Below, in pieces: positions 31,674 to 40,019 of a DNA stretch of 64,000 nt. The stretch lies in contig CM023454.1 in the NCBI GenBank assembly GCA_013339765.2, positions 37,624,950-37,688,949 on the forward strand, written 5' to 3'. The position numbers and the translations under genes are program-made. The DNA is from Haemaphysalis longicornis (Eukaryota > Arthropoda > Arachnida > Ixodida > Ixodidae). Every line of letters begins with the position of its first letter. The first letter of the stretch is position 1. Under the pieces are notes generated by a model. The model did no database searches. It was given only the letters and a program-made list of their open reading frames with translations, and was not told the DNA's origin.

Positions 31674-32640
31674 TACTTTGGAAGATATCGCGCCGTTCCT
31701 TGCCGGTGCTCGGTATTTTTCAACACTAGATGTTACGTCTAGTGTTTAAATCTTGTTGAAATCTTACGTCTAGTGTTGAAATCTAGATGGCGAGAGCTCT
31801 CGAATTTGCAACATGAGTACTCCTTACAGCCGTTACCGGTTTCTAGGCATGCCTTTCGGGATCTCGTCTGCGACAGAAGTTTTCCAGCGTGCAATGCACA
31901 AGGTCACGAAAGGCTTCGAACGTATCGCCGTCGTAATGGACAACATTCTTGTGCGATGCCGTACCAAAGAGGAACATGAGAGGAGCCTGGAAAACTTTCT
32001 GCAGGGATGCCGACAGCACAACTTCAAGCTAAGTCGCAAGCAACCACCGTTTTTTGCACGACACTCTCAGATACCTAGGGCATGTTCTGACCGGTGATGG
32101 GCTGAGCTTAGATCCGGACAGGCTGCAACATCCTACAAGTTCAAGAGCCAAGCAACAAGAAAGAGCTGCAGAACCTTCCTCGGTATGGCCAACTTTGTCT
32201 CCCGGTTCATTCTGAACATGTGGACGGTTACAGCTCAATTACGAGCGCTTTTAAAAAGGATGTCGCATAGGTTTGGGAGGACCGCCACCAACAAAGCTTC
32301 ATGGCTCTCTGAGAGGCGCTTTCAAAAGCTCCGGGTATGACGTCTCCACCAAGGGCCAACCTATAACACTGTCAGTCAACGCAAGTCATGGCAGAGTTGG
32401 CGCAGTGATCATTCAGAATGGTCACCCCCTAGCGTATTCGTCTCGCTCTGTACCGGAAACGCAGCACAGTTACTCTCAGATCAAAAAAAGAAATGTTGCC
32501 TATTGTTCACGGTTGCGAAAAAGTCCACGACTACCTATTTGGGCAGCCACAAGTTGTAGCAGAATCGGATCACAAACCACTAGAAGCGATTTTTCACAAA
32601 CCGTTGTGTAAGTGCCCACTACGACTGCAGCGCATATGTC
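31674..32640 (+). pseudogene. pol of the Gypsy element: RT palm and RNase H
   Basis: RT resumes with TLEDIAPFLAGARYFSTLDV (first catalytic Asp, ~31730). A local duplication (TTACGTCTAGTGTT twice, 33 bases apart) scrambles the next block. The open frame 31813-32097 has YRFLGMPFGISSATEVFQRA and VVMDNILV at 31930-31953, where active enzymes have Y/F/V-x-D-D; the second Asp is Asn. The next frames give LGHVLTGDGLSLDPDR and MANFVSRFI. RNase H: NASHGRVGAVIIQNGHPLAY (~32375; family D-A-S, Asp replaced), SRSVPETQHSYSQIKK and, in another frame, VVAESDHKPLEAIF. Confidence 0.75.
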
Positions 32641-32899
32641 CCAACCTGAAACGTATGCGATAGTTGTCATGTACACGCCGTGGAAAGATCTTTTCATTGC
32701 TATCGCATTATCGCACTTTCCAAAAGCGTCCGTTCTAAAGGAGCAGGACGAACACTTTCACGTCAACGTCATCGCTGACGTACCCATTTCAGAAAGGCGC
32801 CTGATGCAGGTACGGGAAGAGACGGCCAAGGACCCATCAATGCTCCAACTTCACCACTACGCAAGCACAAGTGCACCAGACAACAAAAATGACGTCATC

Positions 32900-34018
32900 G
32901 CGGAACTCCGCAGCTACCTAGCCTTCCGAGAGAAACATTCACCCAGAAGAAGATTTGGTTCTAAGCAGTAACCGCCTTATAATACCACCTAATATGCGTG
33001 GCGAGATGATTTGTTGTTTGCATGCTGCGCACGGTGGATCGGAAAAGATGAAGGCACGCGCGCGAACTTCACTGTACTGCATCTTGCACTGTATGCCAGA
33101 AGCACAGGCCCAGAAATGCTCGAATGCCTTTATTGAGCCACAGCATTCGATGTTCACCGTCGCAGGCCATCGGCGCCGATTTGGACTGCCGTAACGGAAA
33201 CGAGTACTTTTTTGCGGTTGATTTCTATTCGTTTTTCTTTGAAATCAGAGCAGTGACGTCGACATCTGCTAAAAATGTGATTTTTCCGCCTTCGCAGACA
33301 TCTTTGCGACTCTTGGGTTTCTGCTCCAACTTTGCACCGATAATGCCCACAGTTCACCAGCCGTCTTTCGGGACTTCATCGGTAAGGTTAGCAACAACCA
33401 CGTGTGCTCCAGTCCATATCACCCGAGCTGAAATGGTTTGGCGGAAATAGCCATATACGAGGCCAAGAAACGGCTAAAGAAGCATCCTTGTGGCAGGGTA
33501 GACTTTTTTGCGGCATTGATCGAATGGAGGAACTCTCCCCGTGACCCATCTTTGCAGTCCCTGGTGCAACTACTCATGGGGAGGTTGACGAGGACCCTGC
33601 TGCCTGTTCTGGCAGTCAGCCTCCAGCCACGGGTCATACCACCTTAATACGTGAAGCAGCGACTACTATAGATCCCCCAGAAACAACGGACCTTCTACAA
33701 CAGAAGCGCCATGCTCCTGCCAGAGTTTCCACGTGGATGCAGTGACCGAGGGTACAACATTCCAGCAAAGACGGCTTCTACTCCACACCCCTACGTCGGG
33801 GAAACTGAGGACGGACGTCAGCTTCCACGTACCCGTGAACACCTCATGCCAGCGCACCAGCCGTCCGCACCAGTCGGCGCGCCTACCAACACGTATGTTC
33901 CTAAGTCTGCGTCTCCGCGACAATCTGAACCCCAACCGTTGCGAAGAAGCCAGCGAAAACATCATCCACCGAAAAGATTCCCAGAAAGTGACTTCTAACC
34001 CCCTCAATAAAGCGAACT
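32900..34018 (+). pseudogene. pol of the Gypsy element: integrase and C-terminal tail
   Basis: The zinc-binding region is read at 32960-33150 (LHAAHGGSEKMKARART, then CSNAF, where the family has C-x2-C). The core has VDFYSFFFEI with Asp at 33220, CTDNAHSSPA with Asp at 33339 and YHPS-stop-NGLAEIAI with Glu at 33444. The last two are 35 codons apart, the D,D-35-E spacing of retroviral-type integrases. A stop sits between Ser and Asn of the YHPS-NG block. Downstream there are only Pro/Ser/Arg-rich fragments without an env signature. Integrase would insert the cDNA; this one is dead. Confidence 0.75.
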
Positions 34019-34031
34019 AAAAAAGGGGAGA
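34019..34031 (+). promoter_or_regulatory. polypurine tract
   Basis: AAAAAAGGGGAGA lies directly before the 3' LTR, the position of the plus-strand primer in LTR retrotransposons. Confidence 0.75.
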
Positions 34032-34154
34032 TTTAACCGTGCGCAGTCATGCACGCTTGCCTGTATCTCTTTATACGCCCCCTACCGGACCGTGTATTAA
34101 GCGCCCGTCTCTGTAAATAAAGCTGATTGCCAGACCAGCCTTGTGGGTGCTACA
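34032..34154 (+). repeat. 3' LTR of the Gypsy element
   Basis: 123 bp from TTTAACC (TG mutated to TT) to GTGCTACA, ending in CA. AATAAAGCTGATTGCCAGAC contains a polyadenylation signal. GTAAA follows as the right target-site duplication. Confidence 0.8.
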
Positions 34155-34344
34155 GTAAAGGGAGTTCGAATATTTTTTTTTCTCAAATGAAAAGAGTACG
34201 TATATTTTTTCTGTGTAGGAAATCAGGTTTTGAACATAGTTACTTACGGATTCTGGGTGCTCTTAAGAAGACGAAATTTACACTTAAGGGGAGTATAACG
34301 GAACGAAAAAAATGCAGACAAAGGAATCGCGCTGGGAAGTATTT

Positions 34345-34764
34345 AGGAGTATTTGGCTCCTAAAAACATCGCTGCTCAAAATGTGCTCTTTAATCATTCC
34401 GATGGTTCGGCCGTTTCCGCCACTGACTCCGCCGAAATCATGAATTCCCATTTTTCATCTATATTCACGCGTGAACCCACCGCCGATGTTCCGTCCATGC
34501 CGCCCAGAGACTTCCCGCAGATGCCTCGCATTTTTGTTACAAGCGAAGGAATTGCTAAAATAATCGACATTCTAGAATTCTCGAGTGCCCCTGGCCCATA
34601 AAATATACCCTTTAAAATTCTGTAAAGCACAAAAGGAATATCCAGTCTTATCCTGCAATTTATTTTAACCAATCCATTGACACTGGTTTTATTCCCAAAG
34701 ACTGGAAAATAAGTAAGGTCACCCCCGTGCCGAAATCAGGAAACCGTTCAGACCCCTCGAAAAA
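34345..34764 (+). mobile_element. LINE A, 5' portion: RT N-terminal region
   Basis: Open frame 34353-34601 reads NSHFSSIFTREP, where CR1/Jockey-type LINEs have N-x-F-x-S-V/I-F, then GIAKIIDILEFSSAPGP, the block that in active elements reads K-x-x-G-P-D. After a frameshift, DTGFIPKDWKISKVTPVPKS (34675-34735) is the next RT motif, ending with NRSDPSKN. The element is broken here by LINE B and resumes at 38533 with NYRPISL, the motif that must come next. No endonuclease is seen upstream. Confidence 0.75.
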
Positions 34765-37700
34765 CATGCTGCAACAACATCGAAGCGAACCAAAGCCCCA
34801 GGATGGACAGCAATAACACAATCAGAATCTGGCACTGGAACGCAAATGGTTTCAGATGCCGCAAAGCTGTCCTACAGCAACATATTAGATCGTTGGAGGC
34901 CAGAGAAAAGGCCCGACGTAATCGCCATCAGGAGGACGCATCTAGAAGAGACCCCAAACTCATGGGGTACAGAACGCACGACAGCCCGCCCTCAGCCCGC
35001 ACAAGAGGGAAGGGCGCGGCACAAGGAGTGTGCACGCTAATCCGCAAAGGGCTGGCGCACACCAAGCACCAACAATTCCTGGGTGACAGAAGCACAGCGA
35101 TAGAAATGTGCGTCACGGAGCTCGCCTTCACGGGCAAAGGACGCTCACGGGGCAGTAGGAGAGGAAAGACATCGACGGCGCTTCTCCTAGCTAACGTATA
35201 CAGCAACCCGAGGCATAGCGGGCAAAAATTCAAAGCCCTCTTTGGAAAAGTCAAAGCCGCCAGACTTGCGGCGGGGAAAGAGATGGCTAAAATGGGAAAC
35301 GCCCATAGCGATGATCTGCGGGGACTTCAATGCCCAGCACGAAGAGCTGGGGTACACGGTCACAACAGCAAAAGGCAGGGACCTACTCGAAGATGCCGCA
35401 GAGGCCGGTTTCACTCTGCTAACGAATCCGGCGCAACCATCTAGAATAGGCACGTCTACCGCCAGGGACACGAACCCCGATCTCGCCTTTGCCCTGTTTC
35501 CCGAAGGGGGCACAGCGAGATGGAGAAATACCGGAATCAATCTAGGAAGTGACCATCACATCCTAGAGATAGAAATCCCGCTAGCCCACACCAACGGCAA
35601 CCCGGGCAAGATCAAGAAACACAGAATAGTGAACTGGACGAATTCAGAAAATTCGACCTAGGGAATATCACGACATCGAAGAATGGTCCAAGAGGACTGC
35701 GCGAAGCCGCGGACGAAGCAACGAAAGAGGTGGAGGCCGCCGAGAACGTCGAAACGATGGACTCGAGGCTCGCACATCTGCTAGACGCCAGACGAGCATT
35801 ACAGCGAAGATGGCGACGACAGCGATATAACAGGAAGCTCCGCAAGAAGATTGCCGAGCTCGGCAGAGAGATCGAGAGGCACAGCAAACATCTGTGTAAC
35901 CAGCAATGGTTCGCCCTGTTGCAATCAGGTCGGACGGACAACTCCATCGCAGCGGCCCATGGAAGATCCTTAAACAGCTCATGGACGAAACCAAGAGCAG
36001 AGAGTTCCAACACACCCGCATGGCGCAGATCCTTCATACCACGGCGCGACGGCTGGGGGAAGAACTGCACAAACAACTCAACGACCGATACCTCCCGGAA
36101 ACGAAGCCGGAGAGTCATCGAAACTACGAGGGGCAACCCAACGCCCATCTAGACAAAGACATCGAGGAATGGGAAGTCCGCCTAGCAACGCGGAACCTTA
36201 ACGGCCGATCTGTCGCCGGGCCGGACAAGATCTCTAACAAGACGCTCCGCAACCTAAGCGATTCATCAATTGCGGCGCTAACGAGATACTTCAACGAGTG
36301 CTGGAGAAGCGGCACCCTACCGAAAGCGTGGAGAGCATCCAAGACGATTCTCCTGCCCAAACCCAACAAGCCACCGGGCATAGAGGGCCTGCGTCCCATC
36401 TCGCTCACGTCGTGCGTGGGCAAGGTGCTGGAGCACGTCCTCAACGCCCGGTGGAACGACTACATGGAGGGACACGGCATCTACCCGGACTCGATGCTCG
36501 GATTCCGGGCACGCCTGGGTACCCAGGACGCCATGTTGCTGATCCAACGAGAGATCCTGGACCCCCGGGAGGGCCGCTGGGAGAGACAACCGAGCCATTC
36601 TGGGCCTGGACCTCCAGGGGGCCTTCGACAACGTGAAACACTCTGCAATCCTGGAGCAGATCTCTCGCCTGAGCCTGGGCGAGGAGGTCTTACAACTACG
36701 TTCGAGCGTTCCTGTCGGACCGTACAGCCCGGCTGGAGCTGGGCGACCAGAAGCTGGAGGAGAGGCGGCTGGGTAGCGTCGGGACCCCGCAGGGCTCGGT
36801 GATCTCGCCGTTCCTCTTTAACATAGTAATGATCGAGGTAGCCAAACGCCTCGAAGCACAGAGCCCGGTGGTCCGGCACTGCCTATACGCTCGATGGCGT
36901 CACCATTTGGGTCACCGGCGGCAGCGACGGGGAGATCGAGTCGAACCTCCAGAATGCGGTGTGCGCCGTCGAGGCCGCGTTCTCGGGCACGGGCCTGCGG
37001 CGCTCGCCGCAAAAGTCTCAGCTCCTGATCCAGGCCACCACCGGGGCGGTTCGGAAAGCGGCAACCAGGCCGCGGCAGAGAACATCGTGGTCCGGACGGG
37101 CGACGGGGCGCCTATCCTGCACGTCTCCGGGCTGAGAATCCTGGGGATGTTCGTGGACGGCGTCCAGACGAACACCACGCCGATGAAGAACATCGTAACG
37201 AAGATCGGGATCGCCACCCGCCTCGTGAAGCGGGTGTCGACGAGGTACCAAGGTATGAACGATTGGGGGCTCCTGCGGCTGTTGCAGGCCTTCGTCGTCA
37301 GCCAGGCAGCATACGCGGGAGCCTTCCACCGCTGGACCCGAGCGGAGGAGGAGAAGATCGACGCCGCCATCAGGAAGGCCTACAGGAGCGCCCTGGGTCT
37401 ACTGCCAGGCACGAGAACGTCGGCCTTGCTGGCTCTGGGGGTGCACAACACACTCTCAGAGATCGGCGAGGCCCAACGAACGGCACAGCTAGCTCGACTG
37501 AACAGCACGAAGACGGGCAGAAGCACCCTGGAGAGAGTGGGAATCAACCCGCCCGCTCATGGAGGTGCGGAAGACGACGAACTGGAGAGCCACGTCCCCC
37601 TGAGGGACGAAGCGGCAAGGGGCATCATAGTGTTCCCGTTGCCAAAGAACGTGAACCCGGAGAAGGACTGGGAAAGACGCAAGGCGAGAGCAGCGGCCCT

Positions 37701-38532
37701 GGCCAAGCAGTACAAGAGCGACGAGAACGCCGCGTTCGTCGACGTGGCTAAACATCCAACGAGAAGATGCGTGTACGCGATGGCAGTCATCCGTCAACGG
37801 GTGAGCTGATCAACGCGGGTACGATTAAAGCGAAGACCCCATGCCAGGCAGAGGAGGCAGCAATCGGCCTGGCGATGGGAGTACCGGACATTCGGACGAT
37901 CCTCAGCGACTCCAAAATAGCGGTCAGGAACTACGCCAGAAGCACGGTCTGGAGGGAGGCGGAGCGGATCGTGGGGCTCGCCAGAGCCTCGCGAACCTCG
38001 GAACGTCACCCGACCGGGCCAACCATCACCATAAAGTGGTTCCCAGCCCACATGGGGGACCTACCGAACGTGGACAAACGCAACGAGGATGCAGACGCAG
38101 CGGCCCGAGAACTCATCAGGTGCCGGGACGACAGCGAGAGCATCCCCGCGGGTGTCGGCGACGAACAAGACCCCGAACACCTAGTCGACTACGGAGCGAT
38201 ACTCAGGAGGCACAGGGAAGGAAGAAGAGAATACCCGGCCCCGCATCGAGAACTTTCCCGAGCGGAGTCGGTGTTGCTTTCCCAAGCGGAGTCGGGCGAT
38301 CCAGCGGCTCGAGGGGGCCCTGACCAGGCCGAGGAGAACGGGAACTCGTGACCCGCAAGCGCGGGGCGCGGGAACCCAAGTATCCTCTGTCGGGTCAGGT
38401 TCAACCCTCGAGTTCTAGGCCCAGTGTTTCTAGGACTGCATAGACTAGAACATTAGAAGGGTAGACCGCGCCCTGCGAGGCCGGCACCTACCCCACGCAG
38501 GATCCTGTGAATAAAGTATTTTCTCTCTCTCT
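34765..38532 (+). mobile_element. I-group LINE B, nested in LINE A, 5'-truncated near the ORF2 start
   Basis: A 3.77-kb GC-rich LINE that interrupts LINE A exactly between SKN and YRPISL of its RT. CTCGAAAAAC at the left (34755-34764) and CTCGAAC at the right (38533-38539) look like a decayed target-site duplication. It begins 38 bases before the first ORF2 ATG, so ORF1 is missing. It ends with a 3' UTR, AATAAAG (38511-38517) and a (CT)n tail. GC content is much higher than the flanks. Fewer lesions than in LINE C or A suggest it is the youngest large LINE here. Confidence 0.85.
34803..38351 (+). pseudogene. LINE B ORF2: EEP endonuclease, RT, RNase H
   Basis: Endonuclease: IRIWHWNANGFRCR at the start, PDVIAIRRTHLEE in a shifted frame, then ICGDFNAQHEELGY (35315-35355) and LGSDHHILEIE (35545-35580), both catalytic motifs intact. 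A charged linker follows (to ~35900). RT: GPDKISNKTL (~36220), EGLRPISLTSCVGK (~36380), GFRARLGTQDAML, LDLQGAFDNVKHS (~36610), VGTPQGSVISPFLFN (~36780). At the catalytic box the frame reads LYAR and the correct continuation DGVTIWVTGG lies in the next frame, so bases have been lost inside YADD (36886-36895). Connector to 37700. RNase H: FVDVA, AEEAAIGLA, ILSDSKIAVR and FPAHMGD (to ~38060) keep the expected Asp, Glu, Asp and His. At least six frameshifts. Confidence 0.82.
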
Positions 38533-38730
38533 CTCGAACTATCGTCCTATTTCATTAGATGCATTGCCTGTAAGCTGCTCAAAACGTATTCTACTCCCAC
38601 ATCACAACCCATCTGGACCAAAATTCCTTCTTTTTTTTCTAACCAGTACGGCTTCCGGTGTAGGCGGTCGTGCTATACACAGCTGTACGAATTCACTACT
38701 GATCTTCATTTAAACCTCCACTCGGGAAGT
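38533..38730 (+). mobile_element. LINE A, 3' portion resuming after LINE B
   Basis: NYRPISLDALPVSCSKRIL is the RT block that follows directly on the left fragment ending SKN at 34764. It continues through PSGPKFLLFF to a degraded SCTNSLLIF (family: Q-x-G-F-R-...-S-x-x-x-Q-L). The homology fades near 38715. The palm domain is missing, so LINE A was truncated or eroded here. Confidence 0.7.
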
Positions 38731-39620
38731 GTTTGTGGGCTGCAACCGCTGTCGCCTTGCTACCGACCGCTGTCTCGGTTAATGAACTGAGATCGGTGTT
38801 CTTCTGCTCCTTCATCGCCATTATCTCGTGCTGATTGATACTACATTGCTTTTTATGTCACTCCTTCAACTTTGTTTTCTATTTAATGTGTATCTCGATG
38901 GTGGGGACTCACTCCCCGTGTCGATAGAACCCTTTATCATGAATTCGAAGAAATGCGCATGTGTGTTGAACCCAATTTCCGCTTCGGTATAATATATAAT
39001 CTTAATTTAAAGTTTTCGCAGATAACCCAGCAAGGGATCTAACAAATAGCTCTATACAAACTATATTACTAAAAATGAAGTCAGGGCAAAAATGCAACAG
39101 TAGCACACTAATATGTGCGAAGTTACTGACAACAACATTGGAAATTACAACTTACGGTGATCCACGTTCCTTCAGTACTTTTATCAGGGAGCCACGATAG
39201 TGGCGTCCTGAACGACACGTTTTATTTGTTTTAGAAGGACTACCGCAAGAATTGCACATGCCATTGCGATATTTTATAGATTAGTTCGTACTCTTTTTAG
39301 AGAAGTATTTGGTTGTTTTGCAGAACTTCTTATGCCTGATGCTACAAACGGCGGTGGAAAAAGGATTATTATACCCAAATGTATTTAACTCAGGGGAAAA
39401 AATCAATTCCTCTTGATTATCGCAAGTTTTAGAAATCACTATTCATGAGAATTGGCAAATAAAAATTTGTGGTTAAGGAAGGTTTACATTGGCGAAAAGG
39501 GTCTAATACGCTACATGTTTTAACCCATTGTAGTCCGGACCTCTTACACAATTTCCGGCCGATGGGGTCTGCAGCTATTCTACCAGTCTCTAACGTAGCT
39601 ATGAGGGCCATGAACTGAAC
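38731..39620. other. AT-rich spacer, no gene seen
   Basis: Only short ORFs, the longest 83 codons on the minus strand (39429-39680), none recognisable. No repeat or promoter that I can support. Confidence 0.5.
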
Positions 39621-39625
39621 AAGAA

Positions 39626-39847
39626 ATGGTCTTACGATATTTACTTTTCTTTTGCATTGTGCTTGCAATTTCTTTACCAAATATTTTAGAAGCCTGTGAA
39701 ACCGCGCGAAGAATATTCTGGGTGCAGGCCGGAGATTTTACTGCAGCTCTTGCACGAAAACATAGTTTCCCACCTGGCTTCCTTTTGTTTTTCTGTCGCT
39801 ACAAACACCATAGTCATTGTTTCTTCGAAATGGGAACTCGTATATAA
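39626..39847 (+). CDS. small secreted-protein ORF with a strong signal peptide
   Basis: The ATG at 39626 sits in a good Kozak context (AAGAAATGG). Residues 1-23 form a textbook signal peptide: a short basic start (MVLRY), a hydrophobic core (LLFFCIVLAISL) and a polar end before a likely cleavage at EA-C. The remaining ~50 residues contain three Cys but no family I can name, and may be read-through of an intron: salivary protein genes in ticks often have the signal peptide on exon 1. The Kunitz-like ORF starts 45 bases after this one ends, on the same strand. Together they suggest a secreted protease-inhibitor gene or its relic. No clear splice donor was found. Confidence 0.3.
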   Translation: MVLRYLLFFCIVLAISLPNILEACETARRIFWVQAGDFTAALARKHSFPPGFLLFFCRYKHHSHCFFEMGTRI

Positions 39848-39850
39848 AAT
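39841..39850 (+). promoter_or_regulatory. possible TATA box upstream of the Kunitz-like ORF
   Basis: TATATAAAAT lies 43 bases before the ATG at 39893. It overlaps the end of the upstream ORF, so it cannot serve as a promoter if both ORFs belong to one transcript. AT-rich DNA makes such matches common. Confidence 0.2.
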
Positions 39851-39892
39851 GGCTCGTCAAGTGTAGCTTTTACTCGCCCTCAATACGTGACG

Positions 39893-40018
39893 ATGGGTCC
39901 CGACTTTTGTCTCGAGCCCTCAGAACACCCACATGCAGTTCGGCGAGCTTGCAACGGTACTGCAGGCTTCCCTCCTCTTTTTCACCATGATTCCGGAGCT
40001 GTGGATGCCTTTAAATAA
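39893..40018 (+). pseudogene. Kunitz/BPTI-like domain fragment
   Basis: Forty-one codons from ATG to TAA. It opens with PDFCLEP, the N-terminal motif of Kunitz (BPTI-type) serine protease inhibitors, followed at plausible distance by RACNGTAGF (family R-x-F/Y-Y-N-x-x-x-G-x-C) and SGAVDAFK just before the stop (family G-G-C-x-G-N-x-N-x-F). Most of the six Cys are gone: only two remain within the frame. Bases after the stop read HCGP...CF in the same frame, where the last disulphide Cys would be. Kunitz proteins are abundant in tick saliva and block host proteases or channels. A decayed exon is the best reading. Confidence 0.3.
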
Positions 40019-40019
40019 C

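Larger units (their letters stand above)
29509..34154 (+). mobile_element. Ty3/Gypsy LTR retrotransposon, complete ends, decayed interior
   Basis: The element is bounded by GTAAA at 29504-29508 and 34155-34159, a 5-bp target-site duplication. It has a ~108-bp 5' LTR, a primer-binding site, gag, then pol in Gypsy order (protease, RT, RNase H, integrase), a polypurine tract and a 123-bp 3' LTR; no env-like ORF is present. Its length of 4646 bp includes two later insertions, a SINE in gag (30139-30369) and a LINE 3' fragment in RT (31366-31663). The LTRs have diverged by indels as well as substitutions and pol contains many stops, so the copy is old. LTRs this short are unusual for Gypsy elements. 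Confidence 0.85.

Noticed and set aside
35612..36148. 178-codon minus-strand ORF
   Set aside because: Antisense to the LINE B linker and RT lead-in; GC-rich DNA keeps all frames fairly open.
36481..37370. Minus-strand ORFs of 132 and 152 codons
   Set aside because: Antisense to LINE B RT and connector, which carry the recognisable motifs.
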